A stretch of DNA of 64,000 bases, taken from Pantoea rwandensis. GTDB taxonomy: Bacteria > Pseudomonadota > Gammaproteobacteria > Enterobacterales > Enterobacteriaceae. Shown in pieces: positions 37,115 to 47,188 of the stretch; within the stretch, counting starts at the first letter, position 1, and each line of letters begins with the position of its first letter. Below the pieces are notes generated by a model. It did not search any database and was not told where the DNA came from. It saw nothing but the letters and a program-made list of their open reading frames with translations. Made by a program: the position numbers and the translations under genes. The DNA lies in NCBI RefSeq assembly GCF_002095475.1, contig NZ_MLFR01000006.1, positions 62,001 to 126,000 of the forward strand, in the 5' to 3' direction.

Positions 37115-37148
37115 AAAAAGGCGCAGAGCCGAAGCACTGCGCCTTTTT
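37115..37148. terminator. Bidirectional terminator between the microgene and ttcA
   Basis: GGCGCAG and CTGCGCC pair, with an A run before and a T run after, so it can serve both the plus-strand microgene (stop at 37112) and the minus-strand ttcA (stop at 37164). Confidence 0.85.
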
Positions 37149-37163
37149 CCAATATGAGAAGCG

Positions 37164-38099
37164 TTACTTAATTTCTAACACGTCCAGACGTACACTCAGT
37201 TCTGCTGCGTCTTCATCTTCGGGCTGCCAACCAACAGGTTGAACCGGCAGGGTTTCACGGTCAAAGCCAATATCACCGCCGTTCACAACGTCATCGCCGT
37301 GCTTGATCCCTTTAAAATCAAAAAGATTAATGTCAGCCATATGCGAAGGCACGATGTTTTGCATCGCGCTGAACATGGTTTCAATGCGGCCAGGATAGCG
37401 TTTATCCCAGTCGCGCAGCATATCGGCCACGACCTGACGCTGGAGGTTAGGCTGAGAACCACACAGGTTGCACGGAATAATGGGATATTGACGTGCTTCC
37501 GCAAAGCGGATGATGTCCTTCTCACGGCAGTAGGCCAGCGGGCGGATAACGATGTGTTTGCCATCATCGCTCATCAGCTTCGGTGGCATACCTTTCATCT
37601 TGCCGCCGTAGAACATATTCAGGAACATGGTCTGCAAGATGTCATCACGGTGGTGGCCGAGCGCAATCTTGGTACAACCCAATTCCGTGGCAGTGCGATA
37701 AAGAATACCGCGACGCAGACGTGAACAGAGCGAACAGGTGGTTTTACCTTCTGGAATCTTCTCTTTAACGATCGAGTAAGTGTCTTCAGTGACGATTTTG
37801 TATTCGACACCGAGTTCTTCCAGATACGCAGGCAAAATATGCGCTGGGAAGCCAGGCTGTTTCTGGTCCAGATTCACCGCCACCAGTGAAAAATTTACCG
37901 GCGCGCTCTGCTGCAAATTGCGCAGAATTTCCAGCATGGTGTAGCTGTCTTTACCACCAGACAGGCAAACCATGATGCGATCGCCTTCTTCAATCATGTT
38001 GAAATCAGCAATGGCTTGTCCCACGTTACGACGTAGGCGCTTCTGAAGCTTGTTCAGATTGTATTGATTTTTCTTCGTTACTTCTTGATTTTCTGACAT
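37164..38099 (-). CDS. ttcA: tRNA 2-thiocytidine(32) synthetase TtcA
   Basis: A 311-residue protein, the same length as E. coli TtcA, which thiolates C32 in certain tRNAs. The PP-loop SGGKDS (about residue 47) activates the base with ATP; CSLC and CNLC supply cysteines for the [4Fe-4S] cluster. The start at 38099 gives the family N-terminus MSENQEV; the upstream in-frame ATG at 38177 is an extension without support. No strong ribosome site is seen. Confidence 0.96.
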   Translation of the reverse strand: MSENQEVTKKNQYNLNKLQKRLRRNVGQAIADFNMIEEGDRIMVCLSGGKDSYTMLEILRNLQQSAPVNFSLVAVNLDQKQPGFPAHILPAYLEELGVEYKIVTEDTYSIVKEKIPEGKTTCSLCSRLRRGILYRTATELGCTKIALGHHRDDILQTMFLNMFYGGKMKGMPPKLMSDDGKHIVIRPLAYCREKDIIRFAEARQYPIIPCNLCGSQPNLQRQVVADMLRDWDKRYPGRIETMFSAMQNIVPSHMADINLFDFKGIKHGDDVVNGGDIGFDRETLPVQPVGWQPEDEDAAELSVRLDVLEIK

Positions 38100-38370
38100 T
38101 ATTTTCACGCTTGAGAGTGAAGGTAAGGGCCGTTGGCGGCTGAAAAATGCTTCAGCGGCAATAAACCCCTCTAACATGAGTGCGTATGGTACGGATTGCG
38201 GCCGCGAATGCCAGATCTGATGCGATCTCTTTTACGGTTTCGCACCGAGTGCTTGCAATAAAAGCGAGAACAATCTGCCCATTTATTGATCTGGATAAAT
38301 ATTATGCAGCGATACGCCTGACAGGATGGATGAAGCGTTTTTTTTAGTTTCTAAAGGTGAGGAGAGGCAG

Positions 38371-38571
38371 ATGCAAACGTACGATATGGTGTTTGAAGAA
38401 GCGTGCCGGCTAGTCGGGCAGTGCTATCTGGAGTTGGCTCAGCGCGGATCTGCAACAGAGAAAGAGGTGGTAGCGACCGAATTGCGTAACTTGCAGCTTC
38501 GCTATCGTGAATTAACCGGTTCACCCAATCGCGCGGTGGAGATGGCGATCATTCAGCTTCAGCCTTGTTAA
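38371..38571 (+). CDS. Small protein, possibly FumD/DUF2767-like
   Basis: A 66-residue protein with no signal peptide or membrane helix. MVFEEACRLVGQCYLELAQRG and a later AVEMAIIQL align loosely with E. coli FumD (YdhZ; REMCRVVGKVVLEMRDLG, QAMETVINAL), so DUF2767 membership is a guess made by eye. The ATG at 38371 follows GAGGAGAGGCAG, a strong site; an earlier ATG at 38326 lacks one. A hairpin terminator follows. It lies alone between ttcA and ydbK. Confidence 0.6.
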   Translation: MQTYDMVFEEACRLVGQCYLELAQRGSATEKEVVATELRNLQLRYRELTGSPNRAVEMAIIQLQPC

Positions 38572-38578
38572 ATTTAAA

Positions 38579-38605
38579 GAAGCCCGGCCTAAAAAGCCGG
38601 GCTTC
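38579..38605. terminator. Hairpin shared by the FumD-like gene and ydbK
   Basis: GAAGCCCGGC and GCCGGGCTTC form a perfect 10-bp stem with a 7-base loop, 7 bp after the small gene and 7 bp after the ydbK stop from the other side. T runs are short on both strands. Confidence 0.7.
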
Positions 38606-38611
38606 TCTCAT

Positions 38612-41600
38612 CTACTCACTTTTCTCCGCTTTACCGGCCATCTCTGCCAACCGCTGATAACGCTGATGAGCGGCTTCGGTCGCTTCTTGCCACAGTTGGC
38701 TGGCGGCTTCCGGTTGCCGGGTTTGCAACTGACGGAAGCGTTGTTCATTCATCAATGCTTGTTCCAGTTCCGAGGTCGGCGGACGCGAATCCAACGCGAG
38801 CGCGGCTTTGCCCTGTTCAGCACGACGCGGATCATAGCGATAAAGCGGCCAGAATCCGCTGGTGGTCAGCAGCCGCATCTGCTCGTGGCTGTACGCCAGG
38901 TCATAACCGTGCTCCTCACAAGGACTGTAAGCGATGATCAATGACGGACCAGGCCAAGCCTCCGCTTCCTGAATCGCTTTAACCGTTTGATTAAGCTGCG
39001 CACCAAGCGATATCTGGGCAACATAAACATGCCCATACAGCAAGGTAGACATACCCAAATCTTTGCGCGCTTTGCGTTTTCCTTGTTCACCAAACTTGGT
39101 GACGGCCCCAAGCGGCGTGGCTTTGGATGCCTGACCGCCGGTGTTGGAGTAACACTGGGTGTCGAGCACCAGCACATTAACGTTCTCATTCAGGCTCATC
39201 ACATGGTCAAGGCCACCATAACCGATGTCATAGGCCCAGCCATCGCCACCAATCAACCAGACTGATTTCTCTACTAACGCATCGGCAATATCTTTTAATG
39301 CATCGGCTTCTGGTGATGATGATGCTTTCAATTGCGTACGCAGTTCGACAATCTGTTCACGGCGCAAAGAGGGGGTGACATTGTCACCTTTTAACGCTTC
39401 AACCAGCGAGGCCGGTAACTGCGGTGCGCATTGGTCGAGCAGACGCAGCGCGCGCTGCTTCTGTTGATCAACACTGAGGCGGAATCCAAGGCCGAATTCA
39501 GCGTTATCTTCAAACAGTGAGTTCGCCCATGCCGGGCCGCGACCTTCGGCGTTGGTGGTGTAAGGTGTGGAAGGCAGATTGCCGCCATAAATTGACGAGC
39601 AGCCGGTGGCGTTAGCAATCAGCAAACGGTCGCCGTACAGCTGTGTCAGTAGCTTGATGTAGGGTGTTTCGCCACAACCCGAACAAGCGCCAGAATATTC
39701 GAACAGAGGAGTAATCAGTTGCGAAGTGCGAATATCAATACGCTCAAGCTGCTCTGCTGTGATCTCCGGTAAGGCGAGGAACGCATCGTAATTCGTCTTT
39801 TCAGTTTCGACATGTTCAAGGCGTGACTGCATGTTAATCGCTTTGATCGCGGGATTCTGACGATCGCTGGCCGGGCAGACCTCGACGCACAGGTTGCAAC
39901 CGGTGCAGTCTTCTGGTGCAACTTGCAGCACATATTTTTGTCCGCGCATGTCGCGTGATTTTACATCCAGCGAGGCGAGTGACGCCGGTGCGGATTCGAG
40001 CGCTTCAGGAACCACCACTTTGGCGCGAATCGCTGAGTGCGGACAGGCCGCAACGCAATGATTGCACTGTGTACACAGATCCGGCTGCCAGATGGGGATC
40101 GCTTCGGCGATATTGCGCTTCTCCCACTGCGTGGTGCCGACGGGCCAGGTGCCATCCGGTGGAAGCGCTGATACCGGCAACTTGTCACCCAGACCTGCCA
40201 GCATCGCCGCGGTCACGGTTTTAACGAAATCCGGCGCGCGATCAGACACCACCGGTGGGCGATGTGGGCTGCGATGATCAACGGGCTGAAGCGGCACCGC
40301 TTCTAACGACTGCTGAGCCATTGCCAGTGCTTGCCAGTTACGTTGCACCAACTCTTCCCCTTTGCTGCTGTAACTGCGTGCAATCGCGTTTTGCAGTTCG
40401 GTTAATGCACTGTCACCGGGTAGAATTTTTGTGAGCTGAAAGAATGCCATCTGCATAACGGTATTGATGCGCGCGCCCAACTGGCATTCACGTGCAATGC
40501 GCGCTGCGTTAATCACGTAGAAATGCGCTTGCTTATCGTTGAGCTGGCTTTGTACTTCCTGCGGCAAACGCGACCACACTTCATCAGCAGCATAGGGAGT
40601 ATTAAGCAGGAAAATCCCGCCTGGTTTTAGCTGATCGAGCATCGAATACTGATCAATAAATTGCAGCTGATGGCAGCCGATAAAATCAGCCTGCTGCACC
40701 AGATAGGCGGATTGAATCGGATTTTCACTCACGCGCAGATGCGAAACAGTCAGGCCCCCGGCTTTTTTCGAGTCGTAGACAAAATAGCCCTGAACATGCC
40801 ACGGCGTGGCGTTGCCGATAATCTTTAGATTATTTTTACTGGCGCTCACGCTGCCATCACTGCCCAACCCGTAGAACAGCGCTTCCAACCGCGCACGATT
40901 CGGCACGATATTGCTTTCCATGGGCAGGGATAAGTGCGTGACGTCGTCGTAAATGCCTACGGTGAAGCGTGCGGGAGGCTGCTCACGTTGCAGGGCGCGG
41001 AACACAGCCAACACAGCATCTGGCGCGAACTCTTTGGAGGATAAACCATAGCGCCCACCTATCACGCGAGGCAGCGAGGGGCGCTCGCCCCGGCTGTAGG
41101 CTTCTGCCAGCGCCGTCATCACATCAAGGAACAGCGGCTCACCGAGCGCTCCCGGCTCTTTAGTGCGATCCAGTACCGCAATGCGCGCAACAGAAGACGG
41201 CAAAGTGTCAATCAGGTGTGTGGCCGAGAACGGGCGATAGAGGCGCACTTTCACCAAACCCACTTTCTCGCCGCGTTGCAGCATGACATCAATAGCTTCT
41301 TCGGCTGTTCCACAACCGGAGCCCATCATCACTATCACGCGATCCGCTTGAGGGTGACCATAATACTCAAAAGGTCGATAATGCCGGCCGGTGTCAGCAC
41401 CAAATGCGGCCATGGCGGCTTCAACATGGCCGGTACAGGCGTCATACCAGCGGTTCGTCGCCTCGCGTGACTGGAAATAGGTATCGGGGTTGGCTGAGGT
41501 GCCGCGAATGGTGGGGTGGTCCGGTGTCAACGCCCGTGCACGGTGATTAGCGATAGCTTGTGCGGGCATCAGCGCCTTCAAGGTTTCATCGCTGATCGGC

Positions 41601-42139
41601 ACAATTTTATTGATCTCATGTGAGGTGCGGAAACCGTCGAAGAAGTGAATAAAAGGTACGCGACTGTTGAGTGAGGCCATTTGAGAAATCAGAGCGAAAT
41701 CCTGCGCCTCCTGAACGCTGGAAGCACAGAGTTGCGCGCAACCGGTCTGGCGCACCGCCATCACGTCCGAATGATCGCCAAAGATGGAAAGGGCATGGGT
41801 GGCCACCGTACGCGCCGCAACGTGCAGTACAAAGGGGGTAAGTTGTCCTGCCAGCTTATACAACGTGGGGATCATCAGCAGCAGGCCCTGTGATGAGGTA
41901 AAGGTGGTGGAAAGGGCGCCGGTTTGCAATGCGCCATGCACGGTGGCAATGGCGCCGCCTTCGGACTGCATCTCGACCACGCGTGGGATATCGCCCCAGA
42001 TGTTACGGCGGCCTTCCCCTGACCAGCTATCTGCCAGTTCAGCCATAGTCGAACTGGGGGTGATCGGATAGATGGCAATCACTTCACTGGTGCGGAAAGC
42101 GACCGAGGCCACGGCACCGTTGCCGTCGATGGTAATCAT
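38612..42139 (-). CDS. ydbK: Pyruvate:flavodoxin/ferredoxin oxidoreductase
   Basis: A 1175-residue one-chain PFOR (E. coli YdbK 1174). It converts pyruvate and CoA to acetyl-CoA and CO2 with reduction of flavodoxin or ferredoxin. In order: domain I/II with YPITPSSTMAE, two ferredoxin-type clusters (CTQCNHCVAACPH and CTGCNLCVEVCPA, about 690-760), and the thiamine-diphosphate domain with SGACSGCGETPY, NATGCSSIYGGN and GGDGWAYDIGYGGLDH. All cluster cysteines are visible. The E. coli gene is linked to oxidative-stress defence (SoxS). AGGATG precedes the ATG. Confidence 0.97.
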   Translation of the reverse strand: MITIDGNGAVASVAFRTSEVIAIYPITPSSTMAELADSWSGEGRRNIWGDIPRVVEMQSEGGAIATVHGALQTGALSTTFTSSQGLLLMIPTLYKLAGQLTPFVLHVAARTVATHALSIFGDHSDVMAVRQTGCAQLCASSVQEAQDFALISQMASLNSRVPFIHFFDGFRTSHEINKIVPISDETLKALMPAQAIANHRARALTPDHPTIRGTSANPDTYFQSREATNRWYDACTGHVEAAMAAFGADTGRHYRPFEYYGHPQADRVIVMMGSGCGTAEEAIDVMLQRGEKVGLVKVRLYRPFSATHLIDTLPSSVARIAVLDRTKEPGALGEPLFLDVMTALAEAYSRGERPSLPRVIGGRYGLSSKEFAPDAVLAVFRALQREQPPARFTVGIYDDVTHLSLPMESNIVPNRARLEALFYGLGSDGSVSASKNNLKIIGNATPWHVQGYFVYDSKKAGGLTVSHLRVSENPIQSAYLVQQADFIGCHQLQFIDQYSMLDQLKPGGIFLLNTPYAADEVWSRLPQEVQSQLNDKQAHFYVINAARIARECQLGARINTVMQMAFFQLTKILPGDSALTELQNAIARSYSSKGEELVQRNWQALAMAQQSLEAVPLQPVDHRSPHRPPVVSDRAPDFVKTVTAAMLAGLGDKLPVSALPPDGTWPVGTTQWEKRNIAEAIPIWQPDLCTQCNHCVAACPHSAIRAKVVVPEALESAPASLASLDVKSRDMRGQKYVLQVAPEDCTGCNLCVEVCPASDRQNPAIKAINMQSRLEHVETEKTNYDAFLALPEITAEQLERIDIRTSQLITPLFEYSGACSGCGETPYIKLLTQLYGDRLLIANATGCSSIYGGNLPSTPYTTNAEGRGPAWANSLFEDNAEFGLGFRLSVDQQKQRALRLLDQCAPQLPASLVEALKGDNVTPSLRREQIVELRTQLKASSSPEADALKDIADALVEKSVWLIGGDGWAYDIGYGGLDHVMSLNENVNVLVLDTQCYSNTGGQASKATPLGAVTKFGEQGKRKARKDLGMSTLLYGHVYVAQISLGAQLNQTVKAIQEAEAWPGPSLIIAYSPCEEHGYDLAYSHEQMRLLTTSGFWPLYRYDPRRAEQGKAALALDSRPPTSELEQALMNEQRFRQLQTRQPEAASQLWQEATEAAHQRYQRLAEMAGKAEKSE

Positions 42140-42276
42140 AGAACATCCTTTGCTATGCTGATAATCCCATAAAATTTACGGGGGTAATGATTCAGTTTAG
42201 CAAAGCGCGGAGTCAGGACTTTTTCATCTGTGTGGTGATCAGAGGTGAACGCACAGACATCTAAGGTTGCTGTTTT

Positions 42277-42933
42277 TTACATCATCTCTAGCGAGTGAAC
42301 CCCTTTGATCTCTATGACTTTGTCATAAATGGTGTGCATGGGCGCCCTGCGTGACAATGTCACCTCTACGCTTAATTCACACAAGCCACTCTCTTCGTCC
42401 CGATTGACTACCGCGATATGGCCATAGCGCAAATTCTCGCGTTGAAGCACTAATAGAACCAGCGGCACGCTTTTAGGTTTTAAATGCACCAGTAGCGTGT
42501 GGTGGCGACCAATCAGCAAATGACTGAGACGGCGGAAGGTTTCAAGCACCACCAGCGCCAGTACGGTTCCGTAGATGCCGATCTCATACATGCCGCTACC
42601 GATGACCAGGCCAATGGCAGCCGTCACCCATAACCCTGCGGCCGTGGTCAAACCCTTGACGATCTGTTTTTGGATGATGATGGTGCCAGCGCCGAGGAAA
42701 CCCATGCCGCTAACCACCTGTGCGGCAATACGGCTGGGATCGAGCGCCACATGGTCGCTAGTGAGCATGTCGGAGAAGCCATATTTGGACACCAACATGA
42801 ACATGGCGCTGCCAATCCCCACCAGGATATGAGTGCGTAAACCCGCTTCTTTGGCACGCATCTGACGTTCAAGGCCAATTAACCCGCCAAGAATTCCGGC
42901 AAGGGCAATTCGAATTAGCATGTCAGTTAACAT
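42277..42933 (-). CDS. MgtC/YhiD-family inner-membrane protein
   Basis: A 218-residue protein with about four to five membrane helices in the first 140 residues, including the MgtC signatures GGLIGLERQMRAKEAGLRTH and QVVSGMGFLGAGTI, and a C-terminal ACT-like cytoplasmic part. Members include Salmonella MgtC (virulence, ATP synthase inhibition) and E. coli YhiD (acid-linked). Length and lack of an mgtB neighbour favour a YhiD-like housekeeping or acid-stress form. GGAGG precedes the ATG. It is not found between ydbK and ydbJ in E. coli. Confidence 0.87.
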   Translation of the reverse strand: MLTDMLIRIALAGILGGLIGLERQMRAKEAGLRTHILVGIGSAMFMLVSKYGFSDMLTSDHVALDPSRIAAQVVSGMGFLGAGTIIIQKQIVKGLTTAAGLWVTAAIGLVIGSGMYEIGIYGTVLALVVLETFRRLSHLLIGRHHTLLVHLKPKSVPLVLLVLQRENLRYGHIAVVNRDEESGLCELSVEVTLSRRAPMHTIYDKVIEIKGVHSLEMM

Positions 42934-43122
42934 TATTCCTCCTTAGGTGTTGATAAGTTTTAATAAATTTCTCAGGAAAGGACGAATGTGCTCAATCAGG
43001 ATAATTCTGCTTGCAAAAGATGATATTAAATTTTGTAAAAAGCTGTTTCGGCTATCGACCCTTTAACGTCCCTGACATATGCTGGTGGCTCTTTTGCGCC
43101 CAATATCCCCGGAGCCCAACCG

Positions 43123-43395
43123 ATGAAAGCCGCTACTTTACTGCTGGCCGGTGCAGCACTGTTACTTTCTGCCTGCAGCAGCAACAGTGATGACGAACCA
43201 CCGCAACAGGCCACCGCTGCACACGTCCAACCGCATGTTGTTATGGCATCCATGGCTGAAGTGAATTGTAGTAATGCCGGGGGTACATTGGCGTTTTCAC
43301 GTCAGTTAGATGGCTCACGCATTGGAATGTGCCAACTGACCAATGGTCGTCGCTGCGACGAGCAGGCCTTAATGGGTGGAAGTTGCGCCCGCTGA
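43123..43395 (+). CDS. ydbJ: YdbJ-like lipoprotein (DUF333)
   Basis: A 90-residue lipoprotein. The signal MKAATLLLAGAALLLSAC ends in the lipobox LSAC (lipidated Cys18). The C-terminal DUF333 segment (CSNAGGTLAFSRQLDGSRIGMCQLTNGRRCDE) carries paired cysteines. Function unknown. In E. coli ydbJ is followed by hslJ and then ldhA; here hslJ is missing and ldhA follows directly in the opposite direction. GGAG precedes the ATG. Confidence 0.8.
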   Translation: MKAATLLLAGAALLLSACSSNSDDEPPQQATAAHVQPHVVMASMAEVNCSNAGGTLAFSRQLDGSRIGMCQLTNGRRCDEQALMGGSCAR

Positions 43396-43411
43396 TGCAG
43401 GCGCAAGGCAA

Positions 43412-44404
43412 TTAAACGGTGACTTGATTCGGGCTAGTTTCACCGCGTCCAAGCTGCTGTAAATTGCTGAGCGTAGTTTCCGAAATCGCCGTTAACGCTT
43501 CGGCGGTCAAGAATGCCTGATGTCCGGTGAACAGCACGTTATGACAGGCTGACAGGCGACGGAAGATATCGTCCTGAATCACATCATTCGATTTGTCCTC
43601 AAAGAACAGGTCGCGTTCATTTTCATACACATCCATTCCCAGCGAACCAATCTTCTGCTGTTTCAGCGCATCAATCGCTGCTTGTGAATCAATCAAGCCA
43701 CCACGGCTGGTGTTGATGATCATCACGCCGTCTTTCATTTGGCTAAATGCGTGTGCATTTAATAAGTGATGGTTTTCTGGCGTCATTGGGCAGTGCAATG
43801 TGATCACATCGGATTCAGCAAACAGCGTTTTCAGGTCGACATATTCTGCCCCCAGTTCCTGAGCTGCTGCACTTGGGTAGGGATCAAACGCCAACAGGCG
43901 CATGCCAAAGCCTTTCAGAATCCGCATCGTTGCGACACCGATTTTGCCGGTACCAATCACGCCCGCAGTTTTGCCGTGCATGTTGAAGCCGGTTAAGCCA
44001 TCCAGTGAGAAGTTGGCGTCACGCGTGCGCTGATAGGCGCGATGAATGCGACGGTTAAGTGTCATCATCAATCCCACGGCATGTTCTGCCACAGCTTCTG
44101 GCGAGTAGGCCGGCACACGCACCACTTGAAGGCCAAGCGCTGCCGCGGCTTCCAGGTCAACGTTATTAAAACCGGCGCAGCGCAGCGCAATAAATTTCAC
44201 GCCCAGTGCCGCCAGCTCTTCCAGCACCACCTTGCTACCATCGTCATTAACGAAGATGCACACCGCATCGCAGCCTGCTGCGTTCTTCGCCGTGGCTTCA
44301 CTGAGCAGGAAGTCAAAGAACTGCAGCTCAAATCCAAAGCTCGCATTGACGTGTTCAAGGTATTTCTGGTCGTAGTGTTTGGTGCTGTAAACCGCAACTT
44401 TCAT
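43412..44404 (-). CDS. ldhA: Fermentative D-lactate dehydrogenase
   Basis: A 330-residue D-2-hydroxyacid dehydrogenase (E. coli LdhA 329) that reduces pyruvate to D-lactate with NADH in the cytoplasm. NAD binding is at GVIGTGKIG (about 152-160); catalytic Arg is in NTSRGG (about 235), Glu in the following segment and His in TGHQAFLT (about 296). AGGAG precedes the ATG at 44404. The frame extends upstream by 39 codons without support. It is divergent from ydbH. Confidence 0.97.
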   Translation of the reverse strand: MKVAVYSTKHYDQKYLEHVNASFGFELQFFDFLLSEATAKNAAGCDAVCIFVNDDGSKVVLEELAALGVKFIALRCAGFNNVDLEAAAALGLQVVRVPAYSPEAVAEHAVGLMMTLNRRIHRAYQRTRDANFSLDGLTGFNMHGKTAGVIGTGKIGVATMRILKGFGMRLLAFDPYPSAAAQELGAEYVDLKTLFAESDVITLHCPMTPENHHLLNAHAFSQMKDGVMIINTSRGGLIDSQAAIDALKQQKIGSLGMDVYENERDLFFEDKSNDVIQDDIFRRLSACHNVLFTGHQAFLTAEALTAISETTLSNLQQLGRGETSPNQVTV

Positions 44405-44569
44405 TGTTTCGCTCCTGAAAAATGCAACGTCGGTATCACAACAGAATAACGTTTTCCGCGTAGCTTTGCTGTTCTTCAGCCAGGCTATTAAGCTAACACC
44501 TTCATTTAGCGGGCATAACATGACATCATCTCTGTCAGGATTGCGTAAAGAACAGGAACGTTAGCTGCC

Positions 44570-47188
44570 ATGACGCGGGGCCTTCGTCGAACACTTGCTG
44601 CGCTGCTGGCGCTGATACTGCTACTGTTGGGATTATTGTTGTCACTGACACAATGGTTACCCCGGTTGGCCGGAGTTTGGCTGCCTGAAAATACCCGTGT
44701 CGAGTTGAACGGTTCGCCGCGTTGGCATCAAGGTGGCGTGCATTTCCCCGAAGTTCGCTACCTGGCGGGTGATTGCGAGCTGGCGAAAGTTGAGGATGCC
44801 GCGCTAGGCTGGCATCACCAACGCTGGCAGCTTAATGCTCACGCTGTGCAGCTCAACAGTGACTGTCTGCAAGCGTTGCCGCAGGGCAGCGCCACCAATG
44901 CGCCTCGCAGTCTGGCTGAATGGCAGCAGATGTTACCGGGCGCAGATATCCACCTTGATCAACTGAGCATTTTGCCGTGGCAACAATACTCAGGACGTTT
45001 TGATCTCACTTTGGATAAGGATGCGCAGCAATTACGTTATCAAGGCGATAACCTAAGCCTTAATGCCCGTTTGCAAGGGCAGCAATTGCATATCGCACAG
45101 CTTCAGCTCAACCATCCTCTGTTACCCAAGCCGCTTGATCTGCACGGTGATTTAACCCTACCGACCTTCGCCAACGGATTACCGGTTGCGGGTGAACTCA
45201 ACGGTGAAGTGAATGTTGCGCAGTGGCCGCGGCCGCTCACGGTGGCGCTTAACTGGCAACAGCAGCAGGGTACGCTGATGGTGAATCAACAGGGTGACGA
45301 ACAGCCGCTTTTGCAACTGCCGTGGCAGGTTGATGCCCAGCAGATTCGTATCACTCAAGGTCAGTGGCGCTGGCCACAGGCGAACCAGCCACTCTCTGGT
45401 GGGATGGCGCTAACGCTGGATAACTGGCAACAAGGACTGGAAAACACCCAAGTCAGCGGCCGCTTTAATTTGCTCACGCAAGGGCGTGGCGGTAAAGGGA
45501 ACCTGGTGCTAAGCGTGGGGCCGGGCACACTGAGCCTGACCGACAGCAACTTACCCTTCCAACTGACCGGTGAGAGCAAATTTGCCGAGCTGCAGCTTTT
45601 TGGCAGTATGCCCGGGGTACTACACGGCATGCTGACCGATCCGCAGGTGAGTTTAAAGCAGGGGGCATTGTTGCGTTTACGGGGGCGTTTGCTTTCCACT
45701 CTAGAAGTGGATGAAGCGCGCTGGCCACTGGCGGGAGTTACCCTTGCCTCGGGCGGCATTAATGGGCGCTTGCAGGCGATTCTTAAGGCCCACGATCCCA
45801 GCTTTGGCCGCTTTAACGTGCATCTTGACGGCCGCGCCAGCGATTTCTGGCCGGACAGCGGACGCTGGAATTGGCGTTACTGGGGCGAGGGGGAGATGGC
45901 ACCGCTGAATGCTAAATGGGACGTTAAGGGCACGGGTAGCTGGTTAGATACCTTAATCAGCCTCGATACGCTTGATACCGGTTTTGATCAACTGGCCTAT
46001 GGCATGGTGCAGGTGGATAAACCCCGACTGACCCTTTCAGCTCCCGTGCGCTGGCAGCGCGATCTTGCGCATCCCGCCTTCACCGGGGGATTCACGTTGA
46101 AGTCTGGACAAACCCAGTTCAGCTATGGCGGCTGGCTCCCTCCCTCCGAGTTAAATTTTGCAGCAAAAGGCAGTGATCCCAGCCGGTTTAACTGGCGTGG
46201 GCAACTGACAGCGGAGGACATTGGCCCGGTACGCGTGCATGGGCGCTGGGATGGAGAACGTCTACGCGGCGAAGCCTGGTGGCCTGCCCAGTCGCTGACG
46301 GTATTTCAACCGCTGTTGAGCAGCGATCTGAAAATGCGCATTCAGTCTGGTGAACTCCGCGCGCAAATGGCCTTTTCTGCTGCCAGCAAGCAGGGCTTCG
46401 AAGCGGGCGGGTTCTGGGCCGTGAAACAGGGTAGCGTGTGGATGCCGGACAGTGAAATCAATGGCATCGATTTCTCACTGCCTTTCCGCCTTAAAGATCA
46501 TCAATGGCAACTTGGACGCCGTGGCCCGGTTTCGCTGCGTATTGCCGAAGTCAAAAACCAGTTTGCCCTCCAGAATATTACCGCCGATTTGCAAGGCCAT
46601 TATCCATGGCAGGAGCGCCAGCCGCTCACGCTGAGTAATGTGAACCTCGATCTGCTTGGCGGTCATGTCAGCATGCCTGAGTTGCGCATGCCGCAGCATG
46701 AGCCTGCCCGTGTCTCACTACGCGAGATCAACCTCAGCAAGCTGATTACCGCCATCAAACCCAAACAGTTTGCCATGTCGGGCAAGGTCAATGGCGAGTT
46801 GCCGCTGTGGGTGAATAACCCACAATGGCTGATTGAAAAGGGATGGATTGCCAACAGTGGGCCGCTCACCTTCCGTATGGATAAAGATATGGCCGATGCG
46901 ATTGTCAGCAATAACTTTGCCGCTGGCGCAGCGATGGACTGGTTGCGCTACATGGAAATTTCCCGATCCTGGGCGACGATTGACCTGGATAACTTTGGCA
47001 ATTTGACGATGCAGTCAGAAGTGAAAGGCACCAGCCAGTTTAGTAATCGCCGCCAGTCGATCAATCTCAACTATCGGCATCAGGAAAACCTGTTCCAGCT
47101 GTGGCGCAGCCTGCGCTTCGGCGATAATTTGCAATCATGGGTGGAGCAAAATGCCACCCTGCCATCCAAGAAGGATCCCCAACCATGA
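44570..47188 (+). CDS. ydbH: YdbH, AsmA-like inter-membrane phospholipid transport protein
   Basis: An 872-residue protein (E. coli 879): an N-terminal inner-membrane anchor (about 8-30) and a long periplasmic beta-rich region of the AsmA/Vps13-like type, with the DUF2125-like C-terminal end. In E. coli YdbH works redundantly with TamB and YhdP in moving phospholipids to the outer membrane, with YnbE as its outer-membrane lipoprotein partner and YdbL as a helper. The same three genes follow here. Translation of ynbE is coupled (ATGA). Confidence 0.94.
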   Translation: MTRGLRRTLAALLALILLLLGLLLSLTQWLPRLAGVWLPENTRVELNGSPRWHQGGVHFPEVRYLAGDCELAKVEDAALGWHHQRWQLNAHAVQLNSDCLQALPQGSATNAPRSLAEWQQMLPGADIHLDQLSILPWQQYSGRFDLTLDKDAQQLRYQGDNLSLNARLQGQQLHIAQLQLNHPLLPKPLDLHGDLTLPTFANGLPVAGELNGEVNVAQWPRPLTVALNWQQQQGTLMVNQQGDEQPLLQLPWQVDAQQIRITQGQWRWPQANQPLSGGMALTLDNWQQGLENTQVSGRFNLLTQGRGGKGNLVLSVGPGTLSLTDSNLPFQLTGESKFAELQLFGSMPGVLHGMLTDPQVSLKQGALLRLRGRLLSTLEVDEARWPLAGVTLASGGINGRLQAILKAHDPSFGRFNVHLDGRASDFWPDSGRWNWRYWGEGEMAPLNAKWDVKGTGSWLDTLISLDTLDTGFDQLAYGMVQVDKPRLTLSAPVRWQRDLAHPAFTGGFTLKSGQTQFSYGGWLPPSELNFAAKGSDPSRFNWRGQLTAEDIGPVRVHGRWDGERLRGEAWWPAQSLTVFQPLLSSDLKMRIQSGELRAQMAFSAASKQGFEAGGFWAVKQGSVWMPDSEINGIDFSLPFRLKDHQWQLGRRGPVSLRIAEVKNQFALQNITADLQGHYPWQERQPLTLSNVNLDLLGGHVSMPELRMPQHEPARVSLREINLSKLITAIKPKQFAMSGKVNGELPLWVNNPQWLIEKGWIANSGPLTFRMDKDMADAIVSNNFAAGAAMDWLRYMEISRSWATIDLDNFGNLTMQSEVKGTSQFSNRRQSINLNYRHQENLFQLWRSLRFGDNLQSWVEQNATLPSKKDPQP

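Noticed and set aside
42277..42933. Calling the MgtC-family gene sapB
   Set aside because: The MgtC/SapB family name comes from an unrelated protein; the true sapB permease is at 17457.
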